This document shows positions 24,822 through 32,924 of a DNA stretch of 64,000 nt, piece by piece. Within the stretch, counting starts at the first letter, position 1; each line of letters starts with the position of its first letter. The stretch is from Caldicoprobacter algeriensis (GTDB taxonomy: Bacteria > Bacillota > Clostridia > Caldicoprobacterales > Caldicoprobacteraceae). The notes beneath the pieces are model-generated. The model was not told the DNA's origin, made no database searches, and saw nothing but the letters and a program-made list of their open reading frames with translations. Position numbers and translations under genes: made by a program. The DNA lies in the NCBI RefSeq assembly GCF_023838525.1, contig NZ_JAHUQD010000006.1, forward strand, positions 1-64,000, given 5' to 3'.

Positions 24822-25784
24822 ATGGCGGGACAAGGTTGGATTAAACTGCATAGAAAACTACTAGACAACCCAGTAGTTTGTAAAGATGCCGACTATTTAG
24901 CAGTGTGGGTATATCTACTACTAAATGCTACACATTCTAACTATAAAGATATGTTTAAAGGCAAACCCATAGTGTTAAAACCAGGGCAATTGATTACCGG
25001 TAGAAAAGCTATAGCTTCATTTTTAAATATCAGCGAAAGTAAGGTACAACGGATTTTAAATGCTTTTGAACAAGCACAGCAAATTGAACAGCAAGCCAGC
25101 AATAAAAATAGGCTCATTACAATACTTAACTGGCATTTATATCAAGATGGTGAACAGCAAAATGAACAACAAGTGAACAGCACTTTTGGAGAAAAAAGTG
25201 CCTTATTTAATGAAAATAAGTCCAAATCTGAACAACAGATGAACAACTACAATGCAGACAAGTCAAGGCACAGGGGATTTTCAAATAAAGAACATGAACG
25301 ACAAATGAACAACAAGCGAACAACAAGTGAACAACAAGTGAACACATACAAGAATGATAATAATGATAAGAATGATAAAGAAATAAATAATAGCATATGC
25401 AATGCAAGCGAAACTGCAAATGACATTGAAGCAGTAATTAACTTCTATATTGAGCATTTCAGTGATCATAATTTGACACACCTTGAAGTCATCGAATCTT
25501 ATATGGACGAAATGCAGCCAGCTTTAGTAAAACATGCTATGGAACTGGCCATTCAACGTGATAAACGTTTCTTTAGATATGTTAGAGGCATTTTAGAAAG
25601 CTGGTTAAGCAAGGGAATAAAGACTATTGAAGACTATGAACGTGAAGAGCTGGGCCGCAACAAACCACGAGCACAACCACAAAAGGATCGCGAAGGTGGC
25701 CCCTATGTACCCAATGTTGAAGAGACGCGCAAGCTAATGGAGAAGATTTGGGGGAGGTTTAAGTATGAAGATGCCGCCACATAG
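24822..25784 (+). CDS. Replication initiator, DnaD-like
   Basis: A 320-residue protein with an N-terminal winged helix (about 1-105, LITGRKAIASFLNISESKVQRILNAF), an Asn/Gln-rich linker (about 106-200) and a C-terminal DnaD/DnaB2-like domain (about 205-275, including FFRYVRGILESWLSKGI). This pattern is that of phage initiators that recruit DnaB. The linker DNA carries iterons, so the origin probably lies inside the gene. Its end overlaps dnaB by 20 bases. Confidence 0.82.
   Translation: MAGQGWIKLHRKLLDNPVVCKDADYLAVWVYLLLNATHSNYKDMFKGKPIVLKPGQLITGRKAIASFLNISESKVQRILNAFEQAQQIEQQASNKNRLITILNWHLYQDGEQQNEQQVNSTFGEKSALFNENKSKSEQQMNNYNADKSRHRGFSNKEHERQMNNKRTTSEQQVNTYKNDNNDKNDKEINNSICNASETANDIEAVINFYIEHFSDHNLTHLEVIESYMDEMQPALVKHAMELAIQRDKRFFRYVRGILESWLSKGIKTIEDYEREELGRNKPRAQPQKDREGGPYVPNVEETRKLMEKIWGRFKYEDAAT
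25151..25348 (+). repeat. Iteron array, probable phage replication origin
   Basis: Ten copies of TGAACAACAA or close variants start at 25151, 25163, 25174, 25229, 25240, 25295, 25306, 25317, 25328 and 25339. Within groups the step is 11 bases (once 12), and between groups it is 55 bases, so all but one share one face of the helix. Eleven is not a multiple of three, so the repeats change reading frame and cannot come from a peptide repeat. Position inside the initiator gene matches the lambda O paradigm. Confidence 0.78.
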
Positions 25785-27102
25785 CACCGAAGCAGAACAG
25801 GCCGTACTAGCCGCTATGATGTTAGACCATGAGTGTGCACTAACAGCAAAGAAACTTAGCAAAGACGATTTTTATCATCAACAACATGGAATCATACTTG
25901 AGGCAATACAACAATTACTTGATGATAATATTGCGGTTGATATAGTAACAGTTGGTGAACGACTAACAAAAATGCAAAAAATAAACGAAGTAGGTGGAAT
26001 CGCATACCTTTCAGATTTGACGGCTTCTTTTTTTACTACGGCTAATTTCAATTACTACCTAGACATTGTAAAGGAGAATGCATATAGACGAAAACTCATC
26101 GTAAAAGGGAATGAACTTCTAAAAGCGGCATATCAAGGGACAATGAACGAAGTCAACGCTCAACTACAAAATATAACGCAAATAGCTTTAGATGATACAA
26201 AAAACGAATATTGGCTTGTAAAGGACTTATTGATAGAAACACACTTGGACATCGAAAAACGCACACTCAACAAAGGCAAGCAAATAGGCGTACAGACGGG
26301 ATTTGCAGATATAGACAACATAATAACAGGAATGGAGCCAGGTGACGTAATCGTTGTGGCGGCAAGACCGAGTATGGGGAAAACAGCTTTTGCACTTAAC
26401 ATAGCAAATTATGTTGCCTACAAATACAGGGACAAGGGGCCATGTATAATTTTTTCGCTGGAGATGGAAGGAATACAGCTTATACACAGGCTGATCGCAA
26501 TGAACGCAAAAATCAATCTACACAACATACGTGCAGGGATAATAAACGAGAAGGATTGGGATGAAATTTCAAAAGCGGGCAATTTTATCAGCAAATTCAA
26601 TCTCATTATAGACGACACGCCAGGTATGACTACCTTCGATATAGAGCAAAAACTCACGCAAATTATGGCCAAACATGGACGTCCTACACTGGTGCTGATA
26701 GACTACTTGCAGTTTATACTCCCACCACGTAAAGGAATGAGCGAATTTGAAATGGTAACGAGTAATTCACGGGCCATTAAGAACATCGCTAAAAAGTTTA
26801 ATGTGCCCGTTATTTTATTGTCGCAATTGAGCCGTGGAGTTGAAAGCAGGCAAAATAAAAGACCGCAGCTTAGCGACTTAAGACAATCTGGAGCAATAGA
26901 GCAGGATGCGGATGTGGTAATGTTTTTGTACAGGGATGAGTATTACAACCCAGACAGCGATAAGAAGGGTATAGCGGAGGTAATCATTGCAAAACAGCGA
27001 AACGGGCCAACGGGAACAGTAGAATTGCTATGGTTTGGAGAGTTTCAAAAATTTGCATCTAAAGCAAAGGGGGTTATCGATAGTGGATATAGTGGACAAT
27101 GA
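25765..27102 (+). CDS. dnaB: Replicative DNA helicase, DnaB family
   Basis: A 445-residue hexameric helicase with N-terminal domain (STEAEQAVLAAMM) and RecA-like C-terminal domain (Walker A ARPSMGKTAFAL, Walker B LVLIDYLQ, then SQLSRGVESR, SDLRQSGAIEQDADVVMFLYR). Length is normal. It overlaps the initiator gene, consistent with joint loading at the adjacent origin. Confidence 0.95.
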   Translation: MKMPPHSTEAEQAVLAAMMLDHECALTAKKLSKDDFYHQQHGIILEAIQQLLDDNIAVDIVTVGERLTKMQKINEVGGIAYLSDLTASFFTTANFNYYLDIVKENAYRRKLIVKGNELLKAAYQGTMNEVNAQLQNITQIALDDTKNEYWLVKDLLIETHLDIEKRTLNKGKQIGVQTGFADIDNIITGMEPGDVIVVAARPSMGKTAFALNIANYVAYKYRDKGPCIIFSLEMEGIQLIHRLIAMNAKINLHNIRAGIINEKDWDEISKAGNFISKFNLIIDDTPGMTTFDIEQKLTQIMAKHGRPTLVLIDYLQFILPPRKGMSEFEMVTSNSRAIKNIAKKFNVPVILLSQLSRGVESRQNKRPQLSDLRQSGAIEQDADVVMFLYRDEYYNPDSDKKGIAEVIIAKQRNGPTGTVELLWFGEFQKFASKAKGVIDSGYSGQ

Positions 27103-27310
27103 TACTTTTTTTAACCTACTTGATATGATGTCAGAGCAAAACCAGCTTATTTGTACACTTTTTAAAACAGTTATTATTTTACAACAACGTAATAAGCAAC
27201 TTGAAGAGTTATGTAAACAGCACGTACGCGCAATAGATTTTTACATTAACAAACTTAATGAAGCTGAAAGACAGTTGCGGATGAGGAAGGGGTTTAATAA
27301 TGACAATTAA
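27083..27310 (+). CDS. Small coiled-coil protein
   Basis: A GTG at 27083 with AAAGGGGG upstream gives 75 residues (MDIVDNDTFFNLLDMM...), mostly helical, overlapping the end of dnaB by 20 bases. The next gene overlaps its own end. Function unknown; perhaps a helicase-associated factor. Confidence 0.55.
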   Translation: MDIVDNDTFFNLLDMMSEQNQLICTLFKTVIILQQRNKQLEELCKQHVRAIDFYINKLNEAERQLRMRKGFNNDN

Positions 27311-27566
27311 ACAAGAGCAGATCCAATCTAATAGATTAGCAAGTGCATCTGCTATGGCAAGAGCAATTGAGATGGCCAGAAACCGTATCCAACTAGGTGA
27401 TTGGGTGACAATTAGGGAACATCCATTAAATGCTAGAAGCAACAAGCGTACTATATCGGGCCAGGTGATCTATAAAAATGACAGCTATTTTACAATTCAG
27501 GCAAAGCACTATAGAGAGGCTTTCAGCTTTATCCACGTGGCGCTTGGACAAGTTGAAATTGATTAG
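27300..27566 (+). CDS. Hypothetical phage protein
   Basis: An 88-residue protein with a helical N-terminus and a small beta domain (LGDWVTIREHP...ISGQVIYKNDSYFTIQ). The ATG overlaps the preceding gene by 11 bases. No family recognised. Confidence 0.6.
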   Translation: MTIKQEQIQSNRLASASAMARAIEMARNRIQLGDWVTIREHPLNARSNKRTISGQVIYKNDSYFTIQAKHYREAFSFIHVALGQVEID

Positions 27567-27581
27567 GAAAGGGGAAATTAA

Positions 27582-28373
27582 ATGGATTGGGGGATAACGC
27601 CAAATGGTTTATTACTTCCGGCACGCCTAGTGAGAAAACCGATAGCAATCGATCTTTTCTGCGGAGCAGGTGGGTTTAGCTTGGGTTTTATTCAAGCCGG
27701 TTGGAAGATTGTGGCCGCAGTCGATAATGATCCGGATGCTGCTTTAACATACATGACAAATCTGGGAAGTTACCCGATTAACATTCATTTTGTTGAGGAA
27801 GCGGACAAAGAACGATTAAATGCAGCCATAGAAAAGCAGATCGAGTTGAACAAAAAGAACGGTGTTTATCACTATTTTGATGTTGCCGGATCTGGCTGGA
27901 TTAAACATAACCCTGATGCAGAGCCGGTGAGGGATTTCTGGTTCGGGGATATACGAAAAATTAGCGGGAAAGACATGCTGAAAACACTGGGACTTAAAGA
28001 GGGAGATGTGGATTGTATTATTGGAGGACCTCCATGCCAGGGATTTTCGCGAGCCGGTAAGCAAAACATAATGGATCCAAGAAATAGTCTGGTATATGAA
28101 TTTGCAAGGATGGTAGTCGAGATACAACCCAAAATGTTTGTGATGGAGAATGTACCCGACATTCTGAAGATGATGGATCCAGATGGTGTGCCGGTGATAG
28201 ATAAGTTTTGTTTAATGCTTCAGGAAGGTGGATATGGTAAGTGGGAAATGCTCAAAAAAGCGCTTGTTATGCAGGCAAATTACGGGGTTGCTATAAGAAA
28301 TTCTTGCAAAGAAAAGCGCAAAGACAAAACAAAGCAACCCGGGGCAGAGCAATTATCAATGTTTAGTGAATAA
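27582..28373 (+). CDS. C5 cytosine methyltransferase lacking target-recognition domain
   Basis: Motif I (DLFCGAGGFSLGF), motif IV with catalytic Cys (GGPPCQGFSRAG) and motif VI (MENVP) are intact. The protein ends at 263 residues, shortly after an eroded motif VIII region (NYGVAIRNS where active enzymes have a YGVPQxRxR-type block). The target-recognition domain and motifs IX and X are absent. It may need a partner, or act without sequence choice, or be a decaying enzyme. The C-terminus EQLSMFSE resembles a beta-clamp binding motif. Start follows GAAAGGGGAAATTAA. Confidence 0.8.
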   Translation: MDWGITPNGLLLPARLVRKPIAIDLFCGAGGFSLGFIQAGWKIVAAVDNDPDAALTYMTNLGSYPINIHFVEEADKERLNAAIEKQIELNKKNGVYHYFDVAGSGWIKHNPDAEPVRDFWFGDIRKISGKDMLKTLGLKEGDVDCIIGGPPCQGFSRAGKQNIMDPRNSLVYEFARMVVEIQPKMFVMENVPDILKMMDPDGVPVIDKFCLMLQEGGYGKWEMLKKALVMQANYGVAIRNSCKEKRKDKTKQPGAEQLSMFSE

Positions 28374-28385
28374 GGGGGAGCAAAA

Positions 28386-28598
28386 GTGATATGGATTATA
28401 TTTGCTTTTATAACTGGCTGTTTTGTAGGGATAACGATAATGGCTGTATTATCAGCGGCAAAAGAGGATGAGAGACCAAGCTATTATAACGCAAAGACAC
28501 ATTATAAACGCAAAAGAAACTGCAAATATGGGAATTTGAAAGTGGTAAGCATTGAAGAACATAAAAGATTGCATGGTATTACAACAAACAGAATTTGA
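28386..28598 (+). CDS. DUF3789-like small membrane protein
   Basis: A GTG start (AGGGGGAGCAAAA upstream) gives 70 residues with one N-terminal helix, MIWIIFAFITGCFVGITIMAV, typical of the DUF3789 phage family, and a basic tail. Function unknown. Confidence 0.7.
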   Translation: MIWIIFAFITGCFVGITIMAVLSAAKEDERPSYYNAKTHYKRKRNCKYGNLKVVSIEEHKRLHGITTNRI

Positions 28599-28613
28599 AG
28601 GGAGAGGATTTTA

Positions 28614-29015
28614 GTGCTTAACAAAGTTGTTCTGATTGGGCGTCTCACCAAGGACCCAGATTTGCGATATACACCCACCGGAGTTCCGGTAGCTAGATTC
28701 ACATTGGCGGTACAAAGAGCCTATACCAACGAGCAAGGCGAGCGAGAAGCGGACTTTATCCCAATTGTGGTATGGCGTGGAACTGCAGAAACGTGTGCCA
28801 AATACCTTGCAAAGGGCAGGCTGGTAGCAGTGGTGGGACGAATACAAACAGGAAGTTATGAAGCAGAAGATGGAACAAGACGGTATGCAACTGATGTGGT
28901 AGCGGAGGAAGTGAAATTCCTGGAATGGGGAGAGAAAAAGAACCAAGAACAAGCTGATGTACAAGTTCCGGAAGGGTTTGAATCCATAGATCATATTGAA
29001 GACTTACCCTTTTAA
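28614..29015 (+). CDS. ssb: Single-stranded DNA-binding protein
   Basis: A 133-residue OB-fold SSB ([41 protein letters not shown]) with the acidic docking tail [11 protein letters not shown] start after GGGAGAGGATTTTA. It coats ssDNA in phage replication. Confidence 0.95.
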   Translation: MLNKVVLIGRLTKDPDLRYTPTGVPVARFTLAVQRAYTNEQGEREADFIPIVVWRGTAETCAKYLAKGRLVAVVGRIQTGSYEAEDGTRRYATDVVAEEVKFLEWGEKKNQEQADVQVPEGFESIDHIEDLPF

Positions 29016-29027
29016 GGAGGGATGAAA

Positions 29028-29513
29028 ATGCTTAAAGACAGCGGTGTGCGAAGAGTATTTGAAACCGGTGCTGTTCGGGATATCGCAGAGGGCAAAGGAC
29101 GTTGCGATTTGCTCCCGCTTGATGCGGTGGCAGAATTGATTCAATCGAAAGTGCTTCCTCACATCAACGATTACGTGAGGACTGGCAAGATTGACTGTTT
29201 GGAAAGAGCAATATTGGCATTTATTTATGAGCATCCAGCTTGGGACTTGTATACAGCTTTATTAGAAGTAAGCAAGCAATACGAGGAAGGAGCACGAAAA
29301 TATGAAGAGCGCAACTGGGAGAAGGGAATACCGCTTCACTGTTATATAGATTCAGGTGTGCGTCATTATCTCAAGTGGCGCCGTGGGGATAAAGATGAGC
29401 CACACGACAGAGCGTTTATATGGAATATGTTGGGATGCATATGGACGCACAAAAACAAGCGGGGCAACCCCGAACTGTTTGATTTACCGTTTAGCGGAAA
29501 GGAGGATGAATGA
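29028..29513 (+). CDS. dATP/dGTP diphosphohydrolase-family protein
   Basis: About 161 residues, from the ATG at 29028 (AGGAGGG 7 bases upstream; an ATG at 29022 is too close). Blocks GAVRDIAEGKGRCDLLPLDA, ARKYEERNWEKGIP and SGVRHYLKW fit the DUF5664 / dGTP_diPhyd_N family that includes the phage MazZ enzymes. Such enzymes hydrolyse dNTPs. PurZ and DatZ are not present, so a base-Z genome is not implied. Confidence 0.75.
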   Translation: MLKDSGVRRVFETGAVRDIAEGKGRCDLLPLDAVAELIQSKVLPHINDYVRTGKIDCLERAILAFIYEHPAWDLYTALLEVSKQYEEGARKYEERNWEKGIPLHCYIDSGVRHYLKWRRGDKDEPHDRAFIWNMLGCIWTHKNKRGNPELFDLPFSGKEDE

Positions 29514-29514
29514 A

Positions 29515-29721
29515 ATGATTTGGCTTTGGTGTCTATTAAGTTTCATGGCAGGTTTCTTTATAGCTTCAATAAAAGGCGTTGACAAATGGATTGATAAAAG
29601 GTATGAGCGGTATAAGGCAAAAGCTATTCAAATTGGAGAATGTTTCTGGTGCGGGGATAGGTTGATACAAGACGGCGACAAGGTTGTATGCCAAGGATGT
29701 GGGAAGGAATATAAAGCCTGA
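29515..29721 (+). CDS. Membrane-anchored zinc-ribbon protein
   Basis: From the ATG at 29515 (GAAAGGAGG 10 bases upstream): 68 residues, one N-terminal helix (MIWLWCLLSFMAGFFIASI) then a basic segment and a zinc ribbon CFWCGDRL...VCQGCGKEY. Resembles a DUF3789 protein with a ribbon added. The longer frame reading upstream is a shadow of the previous gene. Confidence 0.6.
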   Translation: MIWLWCLLSFMAGFFIASIKGVDKWIDKRYERYKAKAIQIGECFWCGDRLIQDGDKVVCQGCGKEYKA

Positions 29722-29732
29722 GGGGTGTGAAT

Positions 29733-30524
29733 ATGGTCAAAGCAGAAGATAACCTGAATTTAGTCCACTATGTGTTACAGAAACATTTTCATAAGCATCC
29801 AAACAGCCAAGATTATGAAGACTATTTCCAAGTAGGTTGCGTGGGACTTGTAAAAGCGGCCCAGAACTACAACCCAGAGATTTGCGAATTTTCAACATAC
29901 GCCGTTACTAGGATTAAAGGTGAAATTTTGAGATATATCCGAGATTGTTTAAATCCAGTTAAAATCCCTCGCACCTTAAAGGAGAAAATGTTTAAATTTG
30001 TACGTCTTTATGGGAAGGGTTTGACCGAAGAGGAGATATGCACAATACTTGGCGTTGATGAGAATGAATTAATAGAAATCAAAAAAGCTTATAAGGCCAA
30101 AAGAGAAATTTTATGGTTAGATGCGCCGGTGCCTACCAACAAGAAAAAGAAAGATGGTGAAGGGGATTTTTACAAGCTTATATCCGAAGAAACGGATATA
30201 GAAGAAAAAGCTATAGAAAACGTTATAAAATATGAGATAAGACAACTTCTTTCCCAAATTCTTTCCAAGCGTGATCATCAAATCTTTTGTCTGATTAATG
30301 AGGGGAAAACGCAAGCGGAAGTTGGGAGTATTTGTGGGATTAGCCAGAAACAAGTATCTAAGATATTACAAAAGATTCACAGAGAAATCGCTCCAGCTAT
30401 AAAAAAGTATTTCGATGGCGATGATAGCGAAATAAAAAAACTAATAGAAGCAAGACTGAAAAAGGAGAAACGGCCTACTGTGCTAATTAAAGAACATCAA
30501 GAGTTGCAGAGAATTGTATCGTAG
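29733..30524 (+). CDS. Phage RNA polymerase sigma factor
   Basis: A 263-residue sigma-70 family protein of the SigB/F/G type. Region 2 has YFQVGCVGLVKAAQNYNPEICEFSTYAVTRIKGEILRYIRD, and region 4 has IFCLINEGKTQAEVGSICGISQKQVSKILQKI. It should redirect host polymerase to certain phage promoters. Start at the ATG at 29733 after AGGGG. It lies in the early operon, so it could activate middle or late genes together with the ArpU/RinA-like protein at 40723. Confidence 0.85.
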   Translation: MVKAEDNLNLVHYVLQKHFHKHPNSQDYEDYFQVGCVGLVKAAQNYNPEICEFSTYAVTRIKGEILRYIRDCLNPVKIPRTLKEKMFKFVRLYGKGLTEEEICTILGVDENELIEIKKAYKAKREILWLDAPVPTNKKKKDGEGDFYKLISEETDIEEKAIENVIKYEIRQLLSQILSKRDHQIFCLINEGKTQAEVGSICGISQKQVSKILQKIHREIAPAIKKYFDGDDSEIKKLIEARLKKEKRPTVLIKEHQELQRIVS

Positions 30525-30581
30525 CGGGGCGGAGCAATGCAGAAAGTATAAGGAAAGCGAGGTGAAGGGAGGATGCTAACA

Positions 30582-30803
30582 ATGAATAAAACACCAGAAT
30601 TACTGCCATGTCCGTTTTGTGGCAGTACGGCAACACTATATCACACAAATGACAATCATCATAGTCCGTTTGTAGTGTGTGATGGGGCGATAAGAACAGA
30701 TGGCCAGCCGCCTTGCTATGTACAAATACAACCGTGGCGGTATAAAACAGACGAGGAAGCCATTGCGGCATGGAATAGACGTGCGAAACCAGCAAGTGAT
30801 TAG
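30582..30803 (+). CDS. Lar-like restriction alleviation protein
   Basis: About 73 residues from the ATG at 30582 (GGAGG 9 bases upstream). Zinc-ribbon signature LLPCPFCGSTATLY, later CYVQ and EEAIAAWNRRA, as in the Lar family. E. coli Rac Lar modulates type I restriction and modification. The link to host defence here is by family only. Confidence 0.75.
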   Translation: MNKTPELLPCPFCGSTATLYHTNDNHHSPFVVCDGAIRTDGQPPCYVQIQPWRYKTDEEAIAAWNRRAKPASD

Positions 30804-30831
30804 AAACGCGAAAGAAAAGGAGGGGACGGGG

Positions 30832-31191
30832 TTGGTTTCAATTGCTGAAATCTTAAGCACAAAACAAAAACTCAAAGAGGCAGAAAAACAGTATAAAAAG
30901 CAAAAGCCTAAACAACAGCATAAAGATTATCTTGGACGGTGCGAACGTGAAGAAATAATGGTGTTGGCCGCAATAGCAAGCAAGCTTGAGGAATACATCG
31001 AAAACTGGTACAAGCACCAAAGACCACGCAAGCGTATCACATACGCTAAAACAGCGCTCACATATATTTACAAATCTATGGACACATATTTTGATGGCCT
31101 ATCCGAAACTGAAAAGAAACAACAAGTATATAGGATTCTTAAAGATTTAAAACAATGCAATATATATTTGGAACGGGGAGGGATACGGTGA
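30832..31191 (+). CDS. Hypothetical basic phage protein
   Basis: TTG at 30832, six bases after AAAGGAGGGG, gives 119 residues with a Lys/Gln-rich coiled-coil N-terminus (QKLKEAEKQYKKQKPKQQHK). Its stop overlaps the RusA start. No family recognised. Confidence 0.55.
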   Translation: MVSIAEILSTKQKLKEAEKQYKKQKPKQQHKDYLGRCEREEIMVLAAIASKLEEYIENWYKHQRPRKRITYAKTALTYIYKSMDTYFDGLSETEKKQQVYRILKDLKQCNIYLERGGIR

Positions 31192-31592
31192 TAACCCTCA
31201 TCATACCTGGTAAACCTTTGGGTAAACAACGTCCACGGGTCCTCAAAAATGGCATAACCTACACACCAGCACAGACAGTAAATTATGAAACATACATAAA
31301 GCAACTATTTGCAACAGAGTATAAACGACATGAACCATTCAGGGGCCCTGTCAAAATGCAAATCACTGCATATTTCCCAATTCCACAAAGCGTAAGCGAA
31401 GCAAAGAAAACCCTCATGGCACGAGGCAACATAAGACCAACTAAAAAGCCCGATGTAGACAACATCATCAAAATCATTTGTGACGCATTGAATGGATTAG
31501 CCTATCAGGATGATAAGCAAATCGTAGAGTGCACGGTTGAGAAGTATTACTCAACAACACCACAGGTACAAGTAACGATAGAGGAGGTGTAA
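31188..31592 (+). CDS. rusA: RusA-type Holliday junction resolvase
   Basis: About 134 residues from the GTG at 31188 (GGGGAGGGATACG upstream). Family blocks: GKPLGKQRPRV, then KKPDVDNIIKIICDALNGLAYQDDKQI with the catalytic aspartates. It cuts branched DNA before packaging. Confidence 0.9.
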   Translation: MITLIIPGKPLGKQRPRVLKNGITYTPAQTVNYETYIKQLFATEYKRHEPFRGPVKMQITAYFPIPQSVSEAKKTLMARGNIRPTKKPDVDNIIKIICDALNGLAYQDDKQIVECTVEKYYSTTPQVQVTIEEV

Positions 31593-31636
31593 ACGTTGGG
31601 GAGAATGAGGACAGGCTGACAAAACTTATAGCCCGC

Positions 31637-31765
31637 ATGGTTGTGGCAGGAATGGCAAAGCGATGGGAGACGGTACAGGAATTATATGAGCAATATCTTC
31701 GGGCAAGGCATTTATATGTAAGTGTGCAAGAAATATTGGAAGCAAAGGAGAGGATGGTGGGATGA
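31637..31765 (+). CDS. Small protein with unclear start
   Basis: An open frame from 31589 ends in a TGA that overlaps the next ATG, as coupled phage genes do. It reads VNVGENEDRLTKLIARM..., but no ATG, GTG or TTG exists before the ATG at 31637, although a strong GAGGAGG lies at 31581. From 31637 the product is 42 residues (MVVAGMAKRWETVQELYEQY...). The TTG at 31596 next to that ribosome site opens only a 7-residue peptide in another frame. Possibly frameshifted. Confidence 0.4.
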   Translation: MVVAGMAKRWETVQELYEQYLRARHLYVSVQEILEAKERMVG

Positions 31766-32124
31766 CAATAAGAGAGTTATGCCAAGAAGCGCACAAAATT
31801 GCAAGGCAACATGGTTTCTGGGAGGATTGGGATAGTATCTGTTGGGAGGATGGGCTTCCTAAAAGGGATGACAGTACTCTCAATATAGAAGAGCTATTCA
31901 ATCACGCAATAGCAACAAGATTGATGCTTATTGTCAGCGAATTGGGTGAAGCGCTAGAAGCGTTAAGGCATGACGATAAAGAGAATTTTGCGGAAGAACT
32001 AGCAGACGTGGCAATTAGATTAGCTGATTTATGCGGAGGATTGGACATAGATTTGGAGATTGAGATTGAAAAGAAGATGGAGAAAAACAGGCAAAGAGAA
32101 TATAAGCATGGGAAAGCCTTTTAG
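31762..32124 (+). CDS. MazG-like nucleotide pyrophosphohydrolase
   Basis: A 120-residue all-alpha NTP pyrophosphatase with LMLIVSELGEALEALR and EELADVAIRLADLCG, the EExxE ... ExxD metal sites in MazG-like form (SELGEA and EELAD). It trims selected NTPs or dNTPs, or alarmone-type nucleotides in some phages. ATG overlaps the previous gene. Confidence 0.85.
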   Translation: MTIRELCQEAHKIARQHGFWEDWDSICWEDGLPKRDDSTLNIEELFNHAIATRLMLIVSELGEALEALRHDDKENFAEELADVAIRLADLCGGLDIDLEIEIEKKMEKNRQREYKHGKAF

Positions 32125-32185
32125 AAGGATACTGGCAAACAAGTATCCTTCTTTTTATGAACAGAAAAACTGGGGAGGTAGTAAA

Positions 32186-32329
32186 ATGACACGCGAAGAG
32201 CTTATTAATCGTGTTGTACAAGCCTATTTCAATAATGAGGATTGGCGAGGTTTATTAAAACAGCTTGTAAAAGAAGTAAAATTAGCTCAAAAGGAAGAAA
32301 ATAATAAAGGGGGTTGTTTGGATGATTAA
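32186..32329 (+). CDS. 47-residue phage protein
   Basis: ATG at 32186 after GGGGAGGTAGTAAA. Product MTREELINRVVQAYFNNEDW..., helical and ending GGCLDD. Overlaps the RAMP-like gene start by 8 bases. Function unknown. Confidence 0.6.
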   Translation: MTREELINRVVQAYFNNEDWRGLLKQLVKEVKLAQKEENNKGGCLDD

Positions 32330-32924
32330 TTTGCTAGAGATGAAAGTAAAAATTAACTTTATACAGCCAATATTAGGAAGTTGGCCAGCAGAAGAAGAGA
32401 TTTATACGAGATACATCTTATCCAAATCGCCCAGCGAATGGCAAGCAGAAGAGGAAAAAGAAAGTTTCACCGAAAGAGATTACGACAGAGGTGTTACAAT
32501 CTTTCCGTGTGACAATAAAGGTATTCATCTGATGAATTATCACATCAAAGGTTTTTTAAAGCATGCTGGGAATGTACTAAAAGATAGTGTCAAAATTAAG
32601 AACCTGCGCAGTAAATTGGATGATTATTTGTTTATAAAAGAGCGTAAAATATATCTTTACCGCAACGGCCAAATCATCAAGGAAAATGATGGCGTACTGG
32701 AAAGACCATTAAGAGCCATAACAATGCAAGGCCCACGTGTTTCATTAGTGGCAAGCGAAATCATTGAGCCTCCGGCGGAGGCATTATTCACAATACAGCT
32801 CATTGAACATAAAGAAATCACATTGGATGTTATACGCATATTGCTTGATTATGGCCGCTTTCTTGGCATAGGTCAATGGCGTAATGGTGGATACGGCCAG
32901 TTTGAATGGCAGGAGGTGAAATAA
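32322..32924 (+). CDS. RAMP-like protein (Cas6/Cas7-like fold)
   Basis: A 200-residue protein with VKINFIQPILGSWPAEEE at the start, GFLKHAGNVLK and LRAITMQGPRV in the middle, and a C-terminal glycine loop GIGQWRNGGYGQFEW. G-h-G-x5-G-h-G loops are typical of RAMP proteins such as Cas6 and some Cas7/Cas5 relatives. Relatives occur in phages without CRISPR genes, so it may have its own role in RNA binding. Here it precedes the repeat region and the csf-like operon. It has no visible Cas6 catalytic His pattern that I can assign. Confidence 0.6.
   Translation: MINLLEMKVKINFIQPILGSWPAEEEIYTRYILSKSPSEWQAEEEKESFTERDYDRGVTIFPCDNKGIHLMNYHIKGFLKHAGNVLKDSVKIKNLRSKLDDYLFIKERKIYLYRNGQIIKENDGVLERPLRAITMQGPRVSLVASEIIEPPAEALFTIQLIEHKEITLDVIRILLDYGRFLGIGQWRNGGYGQFEWQEVK

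Noticed and set aside
29022-29513. 2-aminoadenine (Z) genome suggested by the MazZ-like domain
   Set aside because: PurZ and DatZ, needed for that pathway, are not in the window; the family also occurs without Z-DNA.
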